A DNA stretch of 64,000 nt from Hymenobacter sublimis. Lineage in GTDB: Bacteria; Bacteroidota; Bacteroidia; Cytophagales; Hymenobacteraceae. A program made the position numbers and the translations under genes. The notes below the pieces were generated by a model. The model did no database searches. It was not told the origin of the DNA and saw only the letters and a list, made by a program, of their open reading frames with translations. Within the stretch, counting starts at the first letter, position 1; every line of letters begins with the position of its first letter. Shown piece after piece: positions 59,105 through 64,000 of this stretch. The stretch lies in contig NZ_CP095848.1 of assembly GCF_023101345.1 (NCBI RefSeq), positions 1,735,501-1,799,500 on the forward strand. The letters run 5' to 3'.

Positions 59105-60388
59105 TTATACCTGGGTAGCCGGCAGTACGGTGCCCGTTACGGCTCCGAACCCAATGCGCAGCCCGTCCCGCTCGCAGTAGCCGCGCATCGTCACCGTGTC
59201 GCCGTCCAGCAGAAACTTGCGCTCCGAGCCATCGGCCAGGGGCACGGGCCGGGTACCACGCCAAGCCAGCTCGAGCATGGAACCGAGCGAGTCGGGCGTG
59301 GGGCCCGAAATGGTACCCGAGGCGTACAGGTCGCCGACTTGCATGTTGCAGCCGTTGGAGGCGTGGTGGGCCAGCTGCTGGGCCATGCTCCAGTACATGA
59401 GGCCGAAGTTGGCGCGCGACACGGTGGTTTCCGGCCCGGCTTCAGGCTGAATGGCTACCTCTAAATTGATGTCAAAGTTATGCTTGTCGAGCTGGCGCAG
59501 GTAGAGCAGGGGCTCCGGCTCCTGCACCGGCCCGGCCACCCGGAAGGGCTCCAGCGCGTCCAGCGTCACGACCCACGGCGACACGCTGCTGCCGAAGCTC
59601 TTGCCCAGAAACGGCCCCAGCGGCACGTACTCCCAGCTCTGAATGTCACGGGCGCTCCAGTCGTTGAACAACACCAGTCCGAAGATGTAGTCCTCGGCGT
59701 TCTGCACCGGTACCGTGTCGCCGAGCTGGGTGCTGCGTCCCACTACAAAGGCCATTTCCAGCTCAAAATCCAGCTGCTGCGAGGGGCCGAAGGTAGGTGC
59801 CGGGGCATCGGGGGATTTGCGCTGCCCGTTGGGCCGCCGAATGTTGGTGCCGCTGACCACAATGGAGCTGGCCCGGCCGTGGTAGCCAATGGGGATGTGG
59901 CGCCAGTTGGGCAGCAGGGCGTTGGCCGGGTCGCGGAACATCATGCCCACGTTGGTGGCGTGCTCAATGCTGCTGTAGAAATCGGTGTAGTTGTGGGGCT
60001 TCACGGGGCGTAGCATCCGCACCTCGCTCTGGCGCAGCAGGCATTCCCGCATGATTTCATCGGAGCGGAGCGCGTCGTTGTCGTGGCGCAGCAGCTCCGA
60101 AACACGCTGGCGCACCGCCCGCCACACCGGCCGGCCCAGGGCAATAAACTGGTTCAGGCTGCGCCGCCGAAAAATCTTCGGCATCCGGGGCCCCAGCTCC
60201 AGATCCTGAAAAAAGCCGAACTGCGACACGGCGTACAAATCCAGCACGTACTCGCCAATGGCTACGCCCAGCCGCGGCCCGCGCTCCTCGGTTTCAAACA
60301 CCCCAAAGGGCAGGTTCTGAATGGGAAAGTCGCTGCCGGGGGCAATATCAATCCAGGAATGCAGGCTCGGGTCGTTGGGGTTAGCCAT
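59105..60388 (-). CDS. fahA: Fumarylacetoacetase
   Basis: A 427-residue FAH enzyme that splits fumarylacetoacetate into fumarate and acetoacetate, the last step of tyrosine and homogentisate breakdown. The N-terminal SH3-like part (about 20-115) precedes the catalytic FAH domain, which has YTDFYSSIEHATNVGMMFR (catalytic His and metal-side residues), FELEMAFVVG (metal-binding Glu pair), LVLFNDWSARDIQSWEYVPLGPF and SGTISGPTPDSLGSMLELAWRG. Length equals the eukaryotic-type enzyme. Other tyrosine-degradation genes are not in the window. A promoter box lies at 60415-60422. Confidence 0.93.
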   Translation of the reverse strand: MANPNDPSLHSWIDIAPGSDFPIQNLPFGVFETEERGPRLGVAIGEYVLDLYAVSQFGFFQDLELGPRMPKIFRRRSLNQFIALGRPVWRAVRQRVSELLRHDNDALRSDEIMRECLLRQSEVRMLRPVKPHNYTDFYSSIEHATNVGMMFRDPANALLPNWRHIPIGYHGRASSIVVSGTNIRRPNGQRKSPDAPAPTFGPSQQLDFELEMAFVVGRSTQLGDTVPVQNAEDYIFGLVLFNDWSARDIQSWEYVPLGPFLGKSFGSSVSPWVVTLDALEPFRVAGPVQEPEPLLYLRQLDKHNFDINLEVAIQPEAGPETTVSRANFGLMYWSMAQQLAHHASNGCNMQVGDLYASGTISGPTPDSLGSMLELAWRGTRPVPLADGSERKFLLDGDTVTMRGYCERDGLRIGFGAVTGTVLPATQV

Positions 60389-60414
60389 TGGGGTAGGGGT
60401 AGTGGAAGGAGGGG

Positions 60415-60422
60415 CAAAGGTA
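60415..60422 (-). promoter_or_regulatory. -7 promoter box for fahA
   Basis: TACCTTTG on the minus strand fits TAnnTTTG, 26 bases before the ATG. Confidence 0.55.
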
Positions 60423-60568
60423 GCGGGGTAGGAGGAATGATAGCAGAGGCACCCCTACCCTAAGTGGCTCGTGGTTTCTGCCCACACTAGTACCTTAGCC
60501 CCTGTTACCTGCAGAAATCCATCACTTGGTTTAACGAACACACTAGTATTCATCTATATAAGAAAATA

Positions 60569-61537
60569 ATGAAACATTCAAGAAGTAGAACATTGCTCAT
60601 CGGTCTGGTAGCCGGAGTAGTCTATGCATTCTTAATTATGCTAATTGTGAACTCTCAGCACCGGAATGTTTCGTTGGCTTATATTTTCGTTCTGCCTATT
60701 ACGCTTGGCGCAATTCCTGTTTTATTCACGACTAAAGAGCAATTGCAATTATATAAAACGGACTTGCTCACCCCCTGGGCTATAACCATTACGTTCTTCT
60801 TTTTATGCTTTATAGAAGGTTTTGAAGGTATGATTTGCCTAGTAGTTATTGTCGGTCCATTTATTTTGCTTGGCTCTCTAGGAGCATTTATTTACAGGTT
60901 TATAAAGCTTAAGAAGAATGGTAGTAATAATATGCTTTACGTGTCTCTGCTAATGCCACTGTTGGTGCTCTTTATAGAAAGTAACATGAAATTAGTTAAT
61001 CAGGTAAATACGGTAGAAACCAAAATGATTATAAATGCTGATAGAGTAACTGTATGGGAAAACATTAAAAACGTACGAAATATTCAGTCCAATGAAGTCA
61101 CGCCTCATTTCGTTCATCTTATTGGTGTACCTAAGCCTTTAGATGGGCAGCTTAACAAGGAAGGTGTTGGCGGGATAAGAAGTATTACGTGGGAACGAGG
61201 AATTAAATTTTCTGAAGTTATTAAGAAATGGGATGATGGGAATGGCTTCTCCTACGATATAAACGTTAATTCTAAGTCGGTTCCGCCAACCACACTTGAT
61301 GAACATGTAATGATAGGGGGAAAGTATTTTGATGTATTAGCAGGTAGCTACAGGATAGAAGAATTAAGACCTAATCAAAGTATAGTCTATTTAACGTGCA
61401 CCTATAGAGTTACAACTAATTTAAACTTGTATAGTAAAATGTGGGCAGACTTTATACTCGACGATTTTAATCAAATGATTTTGGAGGTAATCAAACAGCG
61501 TAGTGAAGCTCATGTTACGCACGCTAATCCAATATAA
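60569..61537 (+). CDS. AT-rich membrane protein with SRPBCC-like domain
   Basis: A 322-residue protein. Four membrane helices at about 9-30, 36-52, 68-105 and 122-140 precede a soluble domain (about 145-322). That domain resembles the polyketide cyclase/SRPBCC fold by its start (NTVETKMIINADRVTVWENIKNVRNIQSNEV) and IVYLTCTYRVTTNLNLYSKMWADFILDDF near the end. The gene has far lower GC than everything around it and uses AT-ending codons (AAT, ATT, TTA), a sign of transfer from an AT-rich source, probably another Bacteroidota member. No substrate is predictable. A terminator follows. Confidence 0.75.
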   Translation: MKHSRSRTLLIGLVAGVVYAFLIMLIVNSQHRNVSLAYIFVLPITLGAIPVLFTTKEQLQLYKTDLLTPWAITITFFFLCFIEGFEGMICLVVIVGPFILLGSLGAFIYRFIKLKKNGSNNMLYVSLLMPLLVLFIESNMKLVNQVNTVETKMIINADRVTVWENIKNVRNIQSNEVTPHFVHLIGVPKPLDGQLNKEGVGGIRSITWERGIKFSEVIKKWDDGNGFSYDINVNSKSVPPTTLDEHVMIGGKYFDVLAGSYRIEELRPNQSIVYLTCTYRVTTNLNLYSKMWADFILDDFNQMILEVIKQRSEAHVTHANPI

Positions 61538-61559
61538 TTCGTATTACATTCTAAAAACA

Positions 61560-61595
61560 AAAAAGCCGAGTTTCCGCAAGGGAACTCGGCTTTTT
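61560..61595. terminator. Bidirectional hairpin terminator
   Basis: AAAAAGCCGAGTTTCC / GGGAACTCGGCTTTTT, with a GCAA-type loop. Lies between convergent genes. Confidence 0.8.
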
Positions 61596-61615
61596 AATGT
61601 ATCGAAAATTAGAAA

Positions 61616-61951
61616 CTAAAACTGCGGGGTAGGCACTGGGTTCGGCTGCACGGGGCGGCCGGCCTGGCCGGCGGGCTGCTCGCCCATAGGGGTGGAGTTA
61701 ATGGCTTCCACGGCCCGGATTTCGGGCACGGCCTTCTTTACCGATTCCTCCACGCCGGCTTTCAGCGTCATCGGCGACATGGGGCAGGTACCGCAGGCGC
61801 CTAGGAGCTCCAGTTGCAGCACCATATCTGTGGTAATGTCGAGCACGCGCACGTTGCCCCCGTCGGCGGCCAGATAGGGCCGGATGGTGTCCAGGGCCTG
61901 CTCAATGCGGGGCAGGAGCGGATGATGTTCTACGGCAGCGGAATGAGTCAT
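61616..61951 (-). CDS. NifU-like Fe-S scaffold domain protein
   Basis: A 111-residue protein with a NifU C-terminal-like domain (about 12-85). Its Fe-S-binding pair is Cys53 and Cys56 in LLGACGTCPMSPMTLKAGVE, the hallmark of Nfu-type scaffolds or carriers. A Pro/Gly-rich tail follows. With the Mrp gene upstream on the same strand (176 bases) it forms an iron-sulfur cluster handling pair, a combination often seen. Acts in the cytoplasm. Confidence 0.88.
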   Translation of the reverse strand: MTHSAAVEHHPLLPRIEQALDTIRPYLAADGGNVRVLDITTDMVLQLELLGACGTCPMSPMTLKAGVEESVKKAVPEIRAVEAINSTPMGEQPAGQAGRPVQPNPVPTPQF

Positions 61952-62013
61952 GAATCACAGATTGAGCTGCTGCCGTGGCAGGCACCCAGGCAGGTAGCAG
62001 CAGCGTACTTCTT

Positions 62014-62021
62014 CAAAGGTA
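62014..62021 (-). promoter_or_regulatory. -7 promoter box for NifU-like gene
   Basis: TACCTTTG on the minus strand fits TAnnTTTG, 62 bases before ATG at 61951. Suggests a promoter separate from mrp. Confidence 0.45.
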
Positions 62022-62127
62022 AGGCTTTTGGCGCGTATGAAAGCAACACCACGCCCAGCGGTAAAGTTGCCGTTGGCATGACTGCCGAGCTTGTAAACCG
62101 CTAGCGGCTCGTAGCCTGGCAACTGCG

Positions 62128-63231
62128 CTACGACTGCATCTGCACCACCTTGGTGCGGGGCGCTACGGCGTTGCGGATGGATACCTGCCGGGCCAACTCC
62201 TCGGCTAGCTGCTCGAACACGGCGGCGGCCGGCGAGCCATCCTGCAGAATGGCGGGCGTGCCTTGGTCACCGTTTTCGCGGATGCTCTGCACCAACGGAA
62301 TGTGACCCAGCAGCGGTACTTCGTGCTTGGTGGCGAGCTGCTGGCCGCCGCCTTCCCCGAAGATAAAGTACTTGTTTTCGGGTAGTTCGGCGGGGGTAAA
62401 CCAGGCCATATTCTCCACAATGCCCAGCACCGGCACGTTGATCTGGGGTAGGCGGAACATTTGCAGACCCTTCTCGGCGTCGGCCAGGGCTACTTTCTGG
62501 GGCGTGGTCACGATGAGCGAGCCGGTAACGGGCACGGTCTGCACCATGGTCAAGTGAATGTCGGAGGTGCCGGGGGGCATGTCCAGGAGCAGGTAGTCCA
62601 GCTCGCCCCACTCCACTTCCGTGATGAACTGCTTTAGGGCCGACGAGGCCATCGGGCCGCGCCACACAATAGCCGACTCCGCGGGGGCCAGGAACCCAAT
62701 GCTCATCAGCTTCACGCCGTGGGCCTCTACCGGCTGAATCAGGTTGCGACCCTGCGCATTCTGGTACACGTGGGGCCGGGCCGCTTCCACGCCAAACATC
62801 AGGGGCATGGAAGGGCCCGAAATATCGGCATCCACGAGGCCCACTTTGGCGCCGGTTTTGGCCAGGGCAATGGCCAGATTGGCCGTAACCGTGCTTTTGC
62901 CCACCCCGCCCTTGCCCGAGGCAATGGCAATGATGTTCTTCACGCCGGGCAGTACATCCTGGTTCTGGCGCATGGTGGTCACGCGCGAGGTCATCACAAT
63001 CACCACCTCGGCCTCCGCGTCCACCATCGTGTGGATGGCCCGCTCGCAGGCGTCGTGAATGAGCTGCTTGAGGGGGCAGGCGGGGGTAGTCAGTACCACC
63101 GTGAACGAGACGCGGCGGCCGTCGATGACCACGTCCTCAATCATGTTGAGGGTCACGAGGTCTTTGCCCAGGTCGGGCTCCTCCACGTAGCTTAGGGCCT
63201 TAAGAACGGCTTCTGTGGTTATGGTTGCCAT
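62128..63231 (-). CDS. mrp: Mrp/ApbC-type P-loop Fe-S carrier
   Basis: A 367-residue Mrp/NBP35-family ATPase that carries and delivers Fe-S clusters. An N-terminal MIP18/DUF59 domain (about 5-85: SYVEEPDLGKDLVTLNMIEDVVIDG) is followed by a deviant Walker A, SGKGGVGKST (105-114). LVDADISGPSMPLMFG and LLLDMPPGTSDIHLT are family motifs. The usual C-terminal CxxC of NBP35/ApbC is not visible here: the stretch ENMAWFTPAELPENKYFIFGEGGG has no Cys where many Mrp proteins have a CPHC-type pair. Cluster binding may thus differ. Confidence 0.9.
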   Translation of the reverse strand: MATITTEAVLKALSYVEEPDLGKDLVTLNMIEDVVIDGRRVSFTVVLTTPACPLKQLIHDACERAIHTMVDAEAEVVIVMTSRVTTMRQNQDVLPGVKNIIAIASGKGGVGKSTVTANLAIALAKTGAKVGLVDADISGPSMPLMFGVEAARPHVYQNAQGRNLIQPVEAHGVKLMSIGFLAPAESAIVWRGPMASSALKQFITEVEWGELDYLLLDMPPGTSDIHLTMVQTVPVTGSLIVTTPQKVALADAEKGLQMFRLPQINVPVLGIVENMAWFTPAELPENKYFIFGEGGGQQLATKHEVPLLGHIPLVQSIRENGDQGTPAILQDGSPAAAVFEQLAEELARQVSIRNAVAPRTKVVQMQS

Positions 63232-63266
63232 TATAAATCAGGGGAAGAAAGTGCGAAAGCAAAGCA

Positions 63267-63274
63267 CAAAGATA
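63267..63274 (-). promoter_or_regulatory. -7 promoter box for mrp
   Basis: TATCTTTG on the minus strand fits TAnnTTTG, 35 bases before the ATG at 63231. Confidence 0.55.
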
Positions 63275-63409
63275 ACCCGGAAACCGGGGCAGAAGTTGGG
63301 AAGTAGCGGGGAAGCTTGCGCATCATGCCCTAGCCCCAGGCAGTAGCCCGCCTTGATGCCGTACGGGTTACCCTTGAAGTGGGCGGAAGTTGGGAAGCTT
63401 CCTCACGAC

Positions 63410-63417
63410 TACCTTTG
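63410..63417 (+). promoter_or_regulatory. -7 promoter box abutting the dnaG start
   Basis: TACCTTTG fits TAnnTTTG and lies 7 bases before the ATG at 63425, so transcription may start at or next to the start codon. Confidence 0.5.
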
Positions 63418-63424
63418 CAGATGT

Positions 63425-64000
63425 ATGGCGCGCATTCCGAAAGAAACTGTAGATCAAATCATCCACCACGCCGATATTGTGGAGGTAGTCGGCGACTTCG
63501 TGTCGCTGAAGCGCAAGGGCCAGAACATGTGGGCCTGCTGCCCCTTCCACCACGAAAAGTCGCCGAGCTTTTCGGTGGCCCCGGCCAAGGGCCTCTACAA
63601 ATGCTTCGGCTGCGGCAAGGCCGGCGGGGTAGTGCAGTTCATCATGGACATTGAGGGCACCAGCTACGTGGAGGCCCTGAAGTACCTGGCCAAAAAGTAC
63701 GGCATCGACGTTGAGGAGGAAGAAAAGACCCCCGAGCAGCAGCTGGCTCAAAACGAAAAGGACTCCCAGTTCATCGTTTCGAATTGGGCCAAGGACCATT
63801 ACCATAAGCTGCTGCTCAATACCGACGAGGGCCAGGGCATAGGAGGAAGCTACCTGCGCCAGCGCGGCCTCAACCAGACTACCATTAAAACCTTTGAGCT
63901 GGGCTACTCCCTCGACCAGTGGGACGACTTACTGAAGTCGGCCACGGCGGCGGGATTTGAGCAGAAGTACCTGGAAAAAACCGGCCTCGTAATCAAACGC
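63425..64000 (+). CDS. dnaG: DNA primase, 5' part (runs off the window)
   Basis: The first 192 codons of DnaG, the primase that lays RNA primers at the replication fork. The N-terminal CHC2 zinc-binding domain is complete: CCPFHHEKSPSF and YKCFGCGKAGGVVQFIM carry the Cys/His ligands. The DnaG catalytic core begins near RQRGLNQTTIKTFELGYS. ATG at 63425 (MARIPKETVDQII) is chosen; an ATG four bases earlier is out of frame. The 3' part, including the Toprim domain, is beyond the window. Confidence 0.95.
   Translation, partial: MARIPKETVDQIIHHADIVEVVGDFVSLKRKGQNMWACCPFHHEKSPSFSVAPAKGLYKCFGCGKAGGVVQFIMDIEGTSYVEALKYLAKKYGIDVEEEEKTPEQQLAQNEKDSQFIVSNWAKDHYHKLLLNTDEGQGIGGSYLRQRGLNQTTIKTFELGYSLDQWDDLLKSATAAGFEQKYLEKTGLVIKR

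Noticed and set aside
1..64000. tRNA or rRNA genes
   Set aside because: No cloverleaf with a T-loop GTTCRANNC and CCA-proximal stem, and no rRNA core motif, was seen on either strand by eye. A covariance search would be decisive.

Overview
The window looks like a chromosomal piece of a high-GC, aerobic member of Bacteroidota, most likely Hymenobacter or a close relative. I infer this from the fused LpxC-FabZ, PorX (type IX secretion regulator), several SusC-like or carboxypeptidase-regulatory outer-membrane barrel proteins, DUF4197 and DUF2490 proteins, and twelve upstream matches to the Bacteroidota -7 promoter box TAnnTTTG. No rRNA, tRNA, CRISPR array, phage or complete insertion sequence was seen.

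Layout. 1-8.1 kb: hexapeptide acetyltransferase, tRNA hydroxylase TrhO, nucleoside phosphorylase, a divergent LuxC-like acyl-CoA reductase / ferredoxin pair, and valS. 8.4-16.6 kb: exported prolyl oligopeptidase, TonB-type receptor, nitroreductase, DoxX protein, 2-oxoacid dehydrogenase E2. 16.9-20.6 kb: cinA, two DUF4197 paralogues, a very acidic protein. 20.9-28.2 kb: a co-directional minus-strand lipid A cluster (HD hydrolase, GT-C transferase, lpxD, lpxC-fabZ, lpxA, ABC ATPase). 28.2-31.3 kb: a four-helix-bundle gene framed by inverted repeats, porX, small membrane proteins, and a decayed fragment of an outer-membrane receptor gene. 31.4-34.9 kb: a HAD phosphatase - UbiA prenyltransferase - GT-C operon that resembles polyprenyl-phosphate-pentose donor synthesis. 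35.3-41.2 kb: two paralogous outer-membrane receptors on either side of a MarR regulator, with clear palindromic operators. 41.5-49.1 kb: aminotransferase, tsaE, alanine dehydrogenase, a membrane protein, flavin reductase, M28 peptidase, DUF2490 protein. 49.3-58.9 kb: a carboxylate/acetate module made of an IS1-InsA-like zinc-ribbon HTH protein, porin, MHS-family permease, small membrane protein, SLC5-type sensor kinase (frameshifted as sequenced), lone receiver protein and acs. 59.1-64 kb: fumarylacetoacetase, an AT-rich orphan, NifU-like and Mrp Fe-S proteins, and the start of dnaG.

The most unusual layer is the repeats. At least four families of imperfect palindromic or tandem elements lie between genes. 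Several begin inside the 3' end of the preceding gene and supply its stop codon, and one copy appears to sit in frame inside valS. The acetate module is the best candidate for a functional system not well described in this phylum: its receiver has no DNA-binding domain, and the only DNA-binding protein nearby is a stand-alone transposase-type zinc-ribbon HTH protein.
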